From positions 6,516,001 to 6,580,000 of the forward strand of contig CM052354.1 of NCBI GenBank assembly GCA_028551475.1: a stretch of 64,000 bases of DNA, read 5' to 3'. A program made the translations under genes and the position numbers. The stretch is from Casuarina equisetifolia (lineage: Eukaryota; Streptophyta; Magnoliopsida; Fagales; Casuarinaceae). Below are positions 12,301 through 25,229 of this stretch, in pieces. Under the pieces are notes generated by a model. It saw only the letters and a list, made by a program, of their open reading frames with translations. It was not told the origin of the DNA and did not search any database. Within the stretch, counting starts at the first letter, position 1. Each line of letters starts with the position of its first letter.

Positions 12301-15020
12301 TTTTGATACTAGAATTTCTCAGTGTAAACGCAAACTTACCAGTGTCTATATAAAGTCCCAATTACTCACCTTTGGCAAGATCATTTCTATTATAGTTTAA
12401 GCTTTAGACTTTATTTTGTTTTTACCAGTGCCAGGATACACCAAAGGGCATAAAAGAAACTTGAAATATGCTCAAAGTTCACCGGGGAAACAATAGTTAC
12501 TAAAAGTTCTTTTTCAATTAAGCCATTCCCCAACTTGTATGATCGATTATTAGTTACGCTGATGTTTTTATGAGAGAAAACTATAAAAATCTGAATCGAT
12601 AACCTCCGGTTTGGGCTGTTCAAATCTGTCTGGTTGCAGGTAAGTGTGAGCAGCGTGCCAGCAACATTGGTTGATCTTCAGAATTGACTTGGAGAAAGCT
12701 TTCCATGCCAAAAAAGCTTGCAGAAGCCTCATCAGCATTTCCAGTTGTTCTCAATAGAGTATTTAGCCAGTCGGAGAAAGGCACTACACAGAACACGTGC
12801 ACATGCATTCACACCAGAAAAGGAGGCCTCTGTTTAGCCTTTTGACTCTAATAATTATGCTATCTGTTGCTTTATGACCATCAAGCAATTGATTCTTCAA
12901 CAACATATTGCAAACATCTGTTTAGACTTTGAGTTGTTCCAATGTTATAATATGGAATCAGCTTCTATTCCATGAACTTCTTTACCTTTTCCCAGACGGA
13001 ACTCCCCTGAAGAAACCTTAAAGGAGCAATATTAAACATTAAGGACCTGAAATTCTCCACCTTCCTTTCCATAATATTATGACTTGTTGATATGTCCCAC
13101 AAGCTAGAGAAGATACAGCAGAGTTCTCTATTTTGATTCCCTGCTTCCCTTTCTTAAAAACAAAACAAGTGCAAAATTATTCTACTGGTATTTGGAGAGT
13201 CTCACTTGATAAGATGGAAAACCTTTCAAACGGACTTCTAAAGTGTAACACTTAGGAGTATTCTCTTTCATTCATTTGCTGTTCTCATGCCAAGCCATGG
13301 GACACAGTTCTGCTCATCCTCAAGCAATTTAACGAACAAATCCATCAACATTGTAGTTTCTGTTGAAAGCAAACAATCAGCTGGTTTCAGCGGAGAACAT
13401 TTTTGTGGGCCTTTTGGCCCAATTTATCCTGTCAACCTTTTTGACCCAATATCTCCATGTTTCAGACCTCAACAATACATGGGCCTTTTGTATGCAGATG
13501 TCATGTTGAATCCCAAACTTCAGAAATAAAAATGAGAAAGAATGTGTACTTAAAAAAGAAGATCAGTACAACCACTTAACCTTAGCATTGAAAAATAAAA
13601 AATAAAAAAATGGAACCAGTACAACAAATGTCTCGTAGAAAAAGCTAGCAACAACGACAAGAGATACCAAACTAAATTGACCCCAAGACAGCTCTTGGTA
13701 TGGAATCACGTAGCTGCTAAATTGGAAAGCAACTATTTAGCAGATCAGTTTAAGGGTCTTGTAGGAGAAAACAAACAAGTGATGCTTATATAATGGGTAG
13801 AAGAAGACATCTAGACGTGTTTTTAAAGGAACCTATGGATGAGAATTTGGAAGTTTCCTTAAGGAAGAAATTAACATCTTGGATTAATGTATTCCTTTTG
13901 ATCGTAATACTGTTAAGGGTTACGCCAACTGAATTTGCAAAGCAAGAGCAATAGAAGGTTCAAAATTGTTAGGAGTGAAGTTATGAAAAGTATAAGATGG
14001 AGTGGTTTCTGTATCTGAGAAGCCAGTTTTGTGTAGATCAATTGGCAAGACAAGTGAGGAATCAACATGAAAGTGCTGTTTGCAAAGAAGGGTGTAACAG
14101 CCATCAAAGGATCTTGGGCAATTCTTTACTGTGTGGTCTAGGCAGACGCAAGGTGACAAAAGTAAGGCAAACCCTTATATTTGAGTCAAATCTTGAAAAT
14201 GGGTCAGTAAAAGTTGATTTCACTATAGTTTTGAAGCACTTTTAAGCTTGAAGACATTGCCAAAACCTTCTTCAATGGTTACTGCATTTATATTCAGTGA
14301 TTGAAACCCACAAAAGTTCACATAAAGCTTGATTTTCAGGCCAAAATGTGTGGAGATAAGGCACCTTGCACATTCCATAAACATTGATTCTAGTATACAA
14401 TCCGATGTTGCATATGAAGCAAAATAAGAAAGAGAGGACTACGATGAAGATTGGGGTTTAAATACTAATTTGAGGTAATTATAGAGTGGGAAAAGAGGCC
14501 TTTGCGAGGTCCATAGGGTTGATGGAAAGTGGAAGAGGAAAAGGGAAAAAAAGAGGTGGAAGGAACACACAGAATCGGAGGGAGGTTGAAGAAGTCTGAA
14601 GGGTGAATGCGTTTGAAAAACAAAGGGAAAAAAAAAATGCTTGATACCTTGTGACTTTCTTGCTCTTCCAAATCTGTAGTTCTTTAGTTATTTTACTTGC
14701 TAAAAGGACCTTTACTCATCTCATTACTAAATTCGAATTGAGCATTAGGGGTACACACGCATTACTTTACACTTGACTTTTCATGCAAATGATTTAACTA
14801 CTTGATTCGAAATTTGCTTTAGGTTGGGTTTTTGTCTTCCAACAGTTTTTTTCCTTCCTTAAAAGAGAGATTTCAAGAATCGATTCCTCATTTATACTTT
14901 TATCTTCATTTCTAAAATGCCATATAATATTCTTTGTTCTTGAGCTAACTAGTAAAAGCCTTGTGAGTTAGTACCAAAACACAAAAGGAAGTAATTAGTG
15001 GTTCAAACTTTAATATGATA
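9360..15020. other. Intergenic DNA without recognisable genes
   Basis: The longest reading frames (about 80 codons at 13287-13529 plus, 79 codons at 13920-14159 minus) show no recognisable motif. CT-rich patches occur near 10060-10120. A donor-like CAG/GTAAGTGTG at about 12638 is isolated. Nothing else was identified. Confidence 0.5.
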
Positions 15021-15134
15021 GAGTTATTGACAAGCGCTCAATTCAATTGGTAGCTGGTACTACCTGAGACCAAAGACGTCCTAGGTTTGATGTACAACCC
15101 CTCTCTCCTTTACCTACCCAAAAAAATATAGAGT
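15018..15134 (+). mobile_element. Probable SINE with A-box, B-box and 7-bp flanking repeats
   Basis: The element body (15025-15127) has an A-box-like CTCAATTCAATTGGTAGC, a B-box-like TAGGTTTGATGTAC, a pyrimidine-rich stretch (CCCCTCTCTCCTTTACC) and a short A-rich 3' end. It is bounded by the same 7 bases, ATAGAGT, at 15018-15024 and 15128-15134, consistent with a target-site duplication. A similar head (TTGACAAGTGTTTAGTTCAAT) occurs near 20434. The short duplication could be chance. Confidence 0.5.
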
Positions 15135-15139
15135 GAGTG

Positions 15140-18100
15140 GACTTCTATTTGTTAACAAAATTTTGGTTGGAGCAAAAAGGTTAGCTCTTGACATGCCATG
15201 GTCCTTATACTTACCAATCTAATCACATCCTAACTTCCACAAAAAATTCTTACGAAGAAAAAGAAGACGAAGCTTTTCAGGGCAAATCAAGGAATTTTGA
15301 AACCGTCCTACAAGAAATTGTGGTTGGGGTTAGATCCAAGGTCAGTTTCAGTCATTTTTAATTGATGACTTGTAGGGTTTGAAAATACATCTTTTTTAAG
15401 GTCTTAGCTCTATCTGTTGATGTGACTAAAAGAAGATGACATAGGTGCTACTGTTTTGTCATTATTTTCGTTGTTTAAGCAACTGGGTTTTTATATGTTG
15501 ATCTTAATATATACTTTCTCTAACCGACAGAATGAGTCAATTGAGGAACGGATGCATCTTAAAAACCTGCCATTTATTGATTATGTTCCCACATTGACAC
15601 AATTATTTATCTCCATGTACAGTTCAAGCTCTTGCTAAATTTTCATTTTGACTGCTATATTTATAATGTTGTGCTCAACGGTTCTAGTTTCTTTGATTTG
15701 TCAGTGCAGCCTCACGCGTAGTTAGAATAATCAATCAGTCATCATCACTAATATATAACTTCCCTGTTGTAATTACACTCGCCCATTTGTCAATGGTACT
15801 CCATTGGCCATCCTCAAGCTGCGCCATGTGGGGATTACTCTCCCTTTCTCTTTTTCTTTCTCTTTCTCTTTCCCTCTGCCTGCAACCATCAAAGCCCGGC
15901 TGTGATCAACACATGTTGACCAGAAGATGATTGACTTGGTGGATGCTTTGCGTAAGGTTGGAGTCGGCCAATGGGGAAGAGTGTCAGCACAAGAAATCCC
16001 ACCATCACCGCCACCAGAATCCATGAAAGTTGCAAAAGAGCATCTCTCGCGGCTTGTCACTCTCTACCCAGTCTTGTCACCACACGTCCCACTTGCATAT
16101 GCTCGATCCTCCACGGAAAAGAAGAGGCCTCTTTGGACTCTTTCGGCTCCAATAACTATGTTTTCTTCGGCTTTCCCTCCATCTACCATTAATTCCGCCA
16201 TTAAAATAGATGCAACCATCTTTTAGTGTTCTCTTGGTTGTCCTAACCATATCGTCAATAAAATAATGGAGTAGGTTCCTGATCCATTCATTAAAGGAGA
16301 AGTCATCCACATGAAGAAAGCTTAAGAGGGGCCATTTAAAAAAAGAATGGGAGAAAAGACCATGAAATGGTGCTCTCATGATAAGATGCACGCATGCATC
16401 CCTCCCTCCCTCTCTCCCACATGTCGTGTTCTTGAGTTCTCAGTTGGCTTTTGTCAGAACTCTAGGCATCGAAGAATGCTCTCATCAAAGGTTGTGATAA
16501 AGCATCATGGAGGATAAAAAAACTAGATTAGTGCTCGCGAGTTGCACTATTTGTCAACTAAGTCATTGATTAGCTCATACTTACGAACATACACTTAAAA
16601 GTACTTCCACTAAGAAGTTAGAAAGATGTGATAATGCAACCCATATCATGGATTCTTTATTTAAGATTCCTGAAATTAGGCCATACGCATAATCAATTCA
16701 AACCACTATTCTTGGAGTTTCCGTGTCAACGAAACAAGTTGGTTCTGCATATTTGAATGAAATTTCCACATACAGATAAAAGATGTCTTACTTGGATATG
16801 AATTCTAAGAATAGAAGGAGAAAACTAAATAAGGGAAAACGATAGAGGGCAAAGGAGAGAGGAGAAAAAGGTGAAGGAAATCCTAAACAAAGCTACATCG
16901 TCTAGTTCAGAAGGTTTCTGCAATATAAAAATGGATGGTCCAGCAAAATTCTAGCTTTCTTCTTTTTTGGGCGGATCAAATTCCTGCTTATCAGAAAAGA
17001 AAAAGCTTACAGAGATTGATAAATGCATATAAACAGCCCAAAACTTTTGGGCATATCCAAAAGTTGAACCGAGGTGTATCTTCACAGACAGTCCTAGCCA
17101 GCCTTTGGCAGCAGATAAAGAACTACACGCAAGATGAATAGACATTTTTCTGAATCAAGGGTCAGGCATCTTTCTTTCTAGTCTAAAGGCTGTGGTGATG
17201 GCATGGAGACCGTCCGGTGGTACTGGAAGTCGGAGCAAAGCTGTCACGTGGGAGTGTGGAAGGAATAAAACTCAGAGCTGAAAACCCCTAATGACCTTTG
17301 CACATGCAAAGCCATTGATTTTTGGGCCTCGCGAACCACATGTGATCACGTGGCGGACTTTCAACGATATGGCTTTTCGGTTTTTGGAGCTTCTGCAGAA
17401 TTCTGGTTGCTCAATTAGAGAACTGGGTGCGCATGATTCACGCGGAATATGAATGCTAGATGAAACTGGAGCTGGTCTTACAAATTTTACCCCAGAAAAG
17501 CGTTTCCACAGAAATCCACTAGGGTAGGTTTTGTCTGTTGAGCCTGATTGCCTCCAGGGCAAGGCAGAAACAGTCATTGATTAGAATTATACGTATACCC
17601 AGTAGCTTTCCCACGATGTTTAGCTGATTCAAACATCTTTGAGGTTGAGATTTTTGGTTAAATTTAAGAACAAGTCACTTCTGCTTACGGTTCAAACTGA
17701 GATTCTGGTCTGTCTACGCGTATCCTGACAAAGCAGATTTCAGAGATAAGGCTAACACATGACATAACAACTCTAAAATAATGCCATGGTTGCGTACATG
17801 GTCGAGGTGTCTGAAGCCCCTTGAATCTGATTAAGTCGTCGATCTTTGCAGTTAACACCATCAACTTCCAATCCAAAACAGACGATTTTGTATAGTTATT
17901 TAGACTGCATCAAGGAAGGCATTGCAGATGTCCATTTTCCGCACAAGATAAGCAATTTTTAATCCAAGCACCAACTCCTGGCTTTTAGTACGAATCCACT
18001 ATATGTTCGACTCTGTCTAGGCATTAAACACCTTTAAGCATATGTTAGTCGAGTGCTCGAATCTATGTGATTCTTTATTTTCAATTTACACTCGGCCTTT

Positions 18101-21100
18101 CCCCCATTGATAAGTTCATAGTTCAGGAAAAATTGCTTCCTAGTGTTCACTTTGAAAGCAGGAGTGAAACATAATAAAAAAAACATAAATGTATAGCAGA
18201 GGAGACTAGGCTTCGTCTACAATTCATGCGTGGGTGCAAACTTTGACGATGAGATGCATTTTCTTTTAAGTAGAAGTTAGAATACTGAAGAGAAAGTTGT
18301 GGAGATTAGAAGGAATTGGAAATTCCTTAAAGCTTTGATTATAGAAGTATAGAAAACTTAGAATAATTAAGCTGATTGAAATTTCAAAGATTCGATCTCG
18401 AAGTCATCCGAACACTAGCAGAAGTCTATACTTTAGTAGACAACGATGGACCCAGAAATTGTGAAGTGATGTGATTGATCAAAAGATTCAAAGATGCCAA
18501 GTACTAAAAAAAACCCACCCAGAAATCATCATATGTTGACGCCGGGCCATGTGTTTTAGAGATATTGGATCATTCTGCTACTATTATTGAATTATTCGAA
18601 CGTAATAATTGAAGAGTAGAGAGCATAACGAAGTCCCTTGGATGATCTTCGCAGAACGTTTCCTTTACTGCGAGAGAGTGAAACTGCTGTACAGGTTCTA
18701 CACAACCAGCTTTCTAGTTCTCTCCAATACAAAATGTAGTCGACAACTGCTCAACTCAGTAATAAGTAGGCACTGTTTAAGACCTTTTGATCTCAAGTTC
18801 AACGCAGTACAAAAGAACTAATTGGTCTTTGAAATAAAGCTTCCTTTAGTGCTGGACTGAATCAAAACAAAACGTAGAAACAGATAATAAAGATTTGGCA
18901 AATGGCCTATACTTGAAAGATAACAAGCACAAACTCCACTCGCATGCCCTACAGGCTAGGATTCACATTAAAATGAGCGATCGATGGGCGAAGTACACAG
19001 TGCAGTGAGCACAGATGCCGAAAGGTACTAGCTTTGTGGTTCTCCACCTGGATAAAGGGATAACCATTCGTACCATGTGAACCCCAACCGCTGCTTCTTG
19101 GCAATATTTAATTCTAGATCCGAAATGAAGCACCTCATACATTCTCCTGGTCAGGATCTCTTAAAATTTAAGAACTGTCATTTCATTAAGGTGATAGGCA
19201 CCATATGCTGCAGTCTACACATTTCTTAATATGTTAAAATTGGTTCTTTCTTTTATAACAAAAGGAAACTATGTACAGTTACTTATATACTAGAGGTTTC
19301 GAACTTCATCCCACAACATATGAGCCAAAAAAAAAAAAAGTAAAAATGGGTATATGAAGTGCACAAACTGTTCAATTGTTGAGAAGCACCTAATTTAGTT
19401 GGAAGTAGATACATCTAGAACCTCTTAATTTTTAGGGTTGACACTTGGATATGTGAATTTGGGAGATGAGTAAAAATATAAAGTATTTTTATTCCATTTT
19501 TTCCATCAAAAGCTCAATAATAATTAGCTGTTTTGCTTTTTATGGCATAATTTTGCCGGGGAAAGTGTGTACCGAACGCCGACGATTTTTGGTTCGAGTC
19601 ACACTCAAAGGTTGGTGCCATTCATGAGCGTGGCCAGGCATGTAAAAGCCGATGAGATGGGATTGGAAAAAGGGTTAAATAAGACGATAATCGACGTTGA
19701 AGAGCCGTGCAAATGAGACGATAGTGGTGAACCCATATGATAATAAAGCAGAAATGCAGTCATTATCAGCCACATGGGCCGCTCATAACCTTAGTGAAGT
19801 ACCCACGAATTTTCGTTAACTTTCCTCTATTAAATGAATTAAATTCAAACCTGGGGAATCTATGCTTGAATGCGTTGGTTAAGAAAATGTGTTGTTTATT
19901 ATGCCGTAGGGCCATTTTGGAAAGAACAAGGAACATATATTTTAATATTGTTGATTGAGTATTGTATGGTGTTTACAAGTTGGCATTAGTGGCTAGCATT
20001 TTTCAAAAAGATGGTTTGGCTGTGTTTGTCAATGTGATGTTGATCCATTATGACTCCTTTCAATAAAGGCTTACAACTAATCAATATGATTGCGGTGTAG
20101 TTTCTTGTCCTTACTAATTATGCCTGCTCTCTCCTTAAATAACCTTACAGCCACCAGTTTTAGGAACCACATGGCCCTCAATATTTTAATTTTCTTTTTC
20201 TTTAACACTATTAGTTTGTATGGAGAAGACAGAGGGCAAAGAAACTTCGAAGATTTTAGTAAACCAAGATATGAGATTGAGAGAGTTAAGGATTTAAGAT
20301 ATGTGAAGAACTCTGAAATGGAATACATTGATTTCCCAAAAGTTACAAAATTTTCATAAGCAAGGAAGACTCTAAAATTGTTTTCTGGGTAAGCTTTGTG
20401 AATCAAAACCCTTGTATTAAGTTATACAAGTCATTGACAAGTGTTTAGTTCAATCATAAGTGCTACTAAGACATCTTGGCCCCTTATTTGACATCACAAA
20501 GGTGTGTAAGTGGGTGAAATGGTTTTCTGGGCATTCAAAATACACATCTTTAGAACTTTTACAGAGAATTGAAGTGCCTTCTTTTGCTTGCTAAAGAACT
20601 GCTCAACTTGGCTAAATTCAGTGAACTAACAAAAACAGCACCTGTAGTAATAGGATGATTGAGAGCAGAATTGATTTAGTTGCCAAGACTGTAGTGAGCT
20701 TTCTTTAGATCCAGATACTGGCTGGAAGCGATTACTTTTTTATCAATCATTTTGATGTGGGGTTTTCATCTCTATATCCCTATTGAGTTATACTAATCAA
20801 TATTTTGTTATCATAAGTTGTTTGTTTTTGTTAGGCCAAAATAAAATTACAGGCCGAAAAAGAAGTTAATGAGGAAAATTGGCATGTAACATATAAAATT
20901 CTACAAAATATAATTTTCTTCGAAATTCGGAAAGATATAAGAATAAAGAAAGAAAGTTATCTGGATGACCTGGGTGACAAATGTAAACATAAATGATTGT
21001 ATTGCAAACGGATAACGATAACAGTAGCAAGTGATGGACTTGGAATAACTATGTAAAAATCTACCAAATTTAGTTTTTGAATTAAAATAATGTATGTCTA

Positions 21101-23400
21101 AACCATCATATCATGAATCTCTTTATTTTTTTTTGTTATGAAATTTAGATCACTTTTTTTTCATAAGAGAAGAGATTGAAAGAAAATGATTGCTGAAACG
21201 ACTATATATTTTACAATATCCAATGAAGATTTATAAAGATTGAAATGCGTGTTTTCCAACTTTAACAGCAAATTTATAATGATAATGATCACCATCCCTC
21301 ATTTGATATGTATTTCAAGAGCAACTTTTGTGAACCTATGAAATTATTTAACATTTGACCTGTAAATAGTAAGTTACATCCGTATGTTCCTCTTTTCTAT
21401 CACCATATAGAAAATTAATGGAACTTCTTTTCACGTGGATTGAGTGTAGTAATTTATCTCTTAGTTACAGTCTTTTCCACTGTTAACATAAATAATAGTT
21501 ACACTTTAAAAATAAAAAATAAAAAGAAGGGAAGATGTTAATTCATTATAAATAGATAGAAAACAGTAGAATTTTCCTGTCTACAGATAAAGGTAGTGCT
21601 GACCATGTAATGATTGGTCCAAACTAAATTATCTAACACTTCTTTATCCAAATCTTGCATTGTCACTATAGAAAAGAAATAAAATATGATAGAAGTACTT
21701 TTTAACTCCTTAACATACTGACTAAACAACAGTCATGAAAAAAAGTCTTCAGCTGTCATATGATTTTCTATACTTAAAAGAAAAGATGAATGGCTATAGT
21801 TTCTTCCAATAACTTTGTAACTCACTAATATTTAAATGAATTCAATTAGATTTTCAAACCAGCAACTATAATATTTATCAATATTTGTACTAGCAAAGAT
21901 GACTTACCCTATTGGATTTGAAGTATTAGAAAAAATGACTTGAAAGTTGAAAGTTATCTACATAAAGGAAAATAAGTATTTTATTTGATGAAATTTTCAA
22001 ATCAAGCTAGGCTTTGGTAATAGTGTTGCAAAGTACTACATGTTAATAAAATAATGAATTTAAAAATTAAAGTTTGTGGGGACCTCGGATTTAAAGATGT
22101 ATTAGAAGGAGATAATTAAGGCTTTGGTGTCCGAAGACCCATCAATGGCGAATATAATATATTAATCTTGATGATGTTACCGTCAAGATTATGAAAAAGA
22201 TATTGTTAATACTTTATATCAAAAGACAACAAGGTAGCGCGTGTGTTTAGACTCTATGGAAATCCTTACTTAGCTGGGTTTTTATAATTCAATATTCTCA
22301 ATTATTTGAGATTGTCAATGGTGACAACAATATTAAATTACTGTGTTCCAAAATATTAAATTGACAGTAAACTATAAGTTTTGTTAGATTCTCATTCGTG
22401 TGAGTTTGGACCTTCTTTGCATAATTTAGATCCAACAAATGAAGCATATAATCAAAACTTAAGATAAATCACAATGCTTTAATTTAAGTTCGAGATCAAA
22501 ATTAGACCTGAGTCAATAGTTAAGTTGCAAAGTTATTGACTTTTGATGTTAGGGTTATCCCTTACACCTTTACTTACCAAAAAGAAAAAGTAAGACTAAT
22601 AAATTACATTTCTAGGTAAGAACTACAAATATCTTTATCTTTTGAAATGATAGTCAAAATAAAACCACAATCTTAAGAGCTATAAATAGGTTGCACTAAC
22701 ATAAAATTTGACCTACAAATCTACTTGGCACAGAAATTTATAATTTGGGAAAGGCTTTAAAGGAAGAAAGATTAACTTACTTAAGTTGGCTGTGCAATCA
22801 CTAATTATATGTGTAAATTGGGTACTTGTATTGTAATATTAAATTTTTTTAAAAAAAATTAAGCTGGTTGTGTAGAATAGGCTTAAAGTCTGCGGTGATG
22901 CGGTTGCCGCTCTAATTTCAAACCCACTAAGTTGGAAACTGCCTTAGACTATTAACAAACAAAGACAATTTTCAAACCTCGTGGGTTGGAATGGTCCTCA
23001 GTAATTGCTTGTAATTTTTATACCGGCTACTAGATCCTCTAAAAGACTACTGCAAGGCAATTTCAGAAAAACGCCTCTATCACATGCAAAATCCCTGTTA
23101 TTTTCAAACTTCGTTACTCATTTGCTCTTTTTTCTTACTAAGAAACTTCCATCATTTCCATCAAACTTTGATTATGCCGCAGTGCTGTAGAAGTTATGCT
23201 CGAAAAAGTCTCTGTAAATTGGTAAGAAATTGTATGCACACACTACTTTTGTGAAAATTCAACCCATGATTGTTTCTATGATTACTCTCCTTCTCTCTCC
23301 TTCTCACCAAGAAACCAAGAAGTCTAGGAGTATTTGGGTAAGGTCAAACAAGAAACTTGCTTGTACAGCCTGTTTTGTCCGAGCCTTCCCCAGAGGAATT
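15140..23400. other. Intergenic stretch with two GC-richer islands, no assignable gene
   Basis: Islands at about 15770-16240 and 17160-17580 are richer in G+C than the surroundings and carry reading frames of about 95-104 codons on both strands, none resembling a family I know. The rest is AT-rich. A SINE-like tail lies at 22781-22858 and a related head near 20434. Confidence 0.45.
22781..22858 (+). mobile_element. SINE-like 3' end related to the element at 6.4 kb
   Basis: The body shares the order CTAATTAT, GTG, AGTTGGGT-like stretch and ATTGTAATATTAAA with 6471-6515 and then enters a T/A-rich tail. Only the 3' part is recognisable. Confidence 0.35.
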
Positions 23401-23409
23401 CCTTACAAA

Positions 23410-23930
23410 TTTGACATTTCAAAAGGGAGGAGAGAGAGATGATGACGAGGAGAGAGAGAGAGAGAGAGTGGGGGAGAGAGATGGTGACGTGTGACGTAGA
23501 CAGGGGGAGGATATGGGGTAAGAGTTGGTGGATCTTCCAAGGACGGACTGGGTCTAATCGACAAGTCAAGGGATTGGCTAAACCTGGCTTTGCTTTCTCT
23601 ATCTTTGACTTCTTTCCTTCTTTCTTTGCCTCTTTGTTTGTGTTGAAGGTTATCGCTCGTGGGTTTGTCTTTTATGACATCAAAGCGATGTTACATGCTG
23701 CTCCGTAGGTGGCGTTTGAGAGTGAGAGCCTCTACTCTTCAGAACTGCCCTCTCTGGTGACCTAAAATTCTGGGGGGGCTTTCTAGGATTGGGATGGACA
23801 AGGTTCTTGCCGTGGCAGGCTTTTTCTCTGCCCCATGCATAGCAAAATGACCCTTCTGAACCCCTCCTCCAGTTTACCGCTCAAGACAGAACCAAAAGAC
23901 ACAATCCCCACTGTCTCTCCGCGAATGTGT
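23410..23930. other. GC-richer island with a (GA)n microsatellite
   Basis: A pure GA run at about 23450-23468 sits inside a G-rich stretch (23420-23520), followed by CT-rich and mixed sequence to 23930. Reading frames of up to about 90 codons cross it but look like low-complexity translations (repeated Arg-Glu). Composition resembles a promoter or 5' leader, but no gene body follows on either strand. Confidence 0.4.
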
Positions 23931-24479
23931 GGCGACACCCTTGATTGCATTTTCATCTTAATAATGTAAATATACTATTTACAAGTCCAAAAGTTAACTC
24001 TAAAATTAAAGTATCTTTTTAGTGTGAGATTCCTAACTTGCATACAAAGTGATATTAAATTTAAAATTATAAAATATAAAACAAATTTAACTTATATTTT
24101 GATACTGTATTATAAAAAATTAACTTTTTATGTGAAATTTTTATTCAATATTCATATACTTATAATTTATCTTTCGATTTAAGATTTTCATTCAATATTC
24201 TTATACTCATAATATACTCTAGCTAGACGTTTCTATATTGAGAATAAGTGTTGGTGAGTGTAGGAAACATATTAAAGGAGCTTCAAGTATAGGACTTTCT
24301 TTTTATACATATGTCTTACAATTATTTCAAAGTGCATATAATTAGAATAAAGTATATTTAACTTAAGTTTTAATATCAAGTTATAAAAAAGCATAATTTT
24401 CATCAGTACAAATATACTTGTACTTTAACAATATAACCAAAAACATCTATGCACCAAAAGAATAAAGAGAGTTAATCCC

Positions 24480-25200
24480 ATGCCCATTGGAGTTTGAGAG
24501 CCACGCTCCGGCTGAACGTTTGTGAAGTGGGAATAAGGGGCAGGTGAGCGGAGGACACATATTAAAGGAGCTCCGGGTTTTAAGCGATTGAAATGCGAGA
24601 GAGACCAATTCCCAATGGAAAATGACAGAGCTGCCTCGTGGCCGACAGCTATACGGTGCCCCTTAACCCCAAGCTCCTGCCGCCTTGACCTCAGCCCTCA
24701 CGTGATCCTCCTCTCTCTCTCCCCTCTTCCCTCTGTAAATCTCCCCACTTGCTCCAAGGAAGACGAAGAGAGAGAGAGAGAGAGAAAGAAGCCAACTGGG
24801 GTCAGGATTTGGATCTAGCCAGCACAGCTAGTCACGGCCGGCAGGCTCCTGCAGTCTGGGTGGAGTGCCATGACAACTTATCTGGTAAAAATGGCCGTAA
24901 CTCCTGGAAATCCGTAGACTATTTCACGAGTCAGACCAATTGTCGCTGCACTATTGGATCCAAAGCTTCGCATTTAATACCTACATGAACAACCTTCCTC
25001 TTCTGTTCAGAACCTCGTACTTCTGTGTAGTTCGGATCAGTAACTGTTGTTTCCATTGAAGCTTTGGTTACATCTAAGAGAGCTGCACGCAATGTAGTTG
25101 GAAAAGTGGTAACAAAGTTAGGGGGAACCATCTTCTTCTGGGGAATGTAGTCTCTGCACGTAACTTGTGCAAGTTGTGTCTTGAGCCCTCTTTAGGATGT
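24480..25200. other. GC-richer island with (GA)n and an unassigned minus-strand reading frame
   Basis: A CT-rich run at about 24710-24730 and a GA run at 24767-24785 flank a G+C-rich stretch. On the minus strand a frame from about 25190 down to 24931 stays open for over 80 codons (part reads KKMVPPNFVTTFPTTLRAA) and has ordinary, non-repetitive composition. I do not recognise it. It could be a fragment of a decayed gene; no partner exons could be linked with confidence. Confidence 0.3.
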
Positions 25201-25229
25201 GACATAATTCAAGAATTGGACGGTGAATC

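Noticed and set aside
15773-16391. Overlapping frames of 95-104 codons on both strands
   Set aside because: No recognised domain, the Lys-Glu repeats come from a CT-rich tract, and there is no start or splice support.
17272-17577. 101-codon minus-strand frame in a GC-richer patch
   Set aside because: No family recognised; considered as organelle-derived or coding DNA but nothing supports either.
20077-20406. 109-codon minus-strand frame
   Set aside because: Lys/Leu/Phe-rich translation of AT-rich DNA with no domain; chance is likely.
24540-24580. Repeat of ACATATTAAAGGAGCT with 24268-24283, considered as a shared regulatory element
   Set aside because: Only about 16 bases are shared and the surroundings differ; it may be coincidence.
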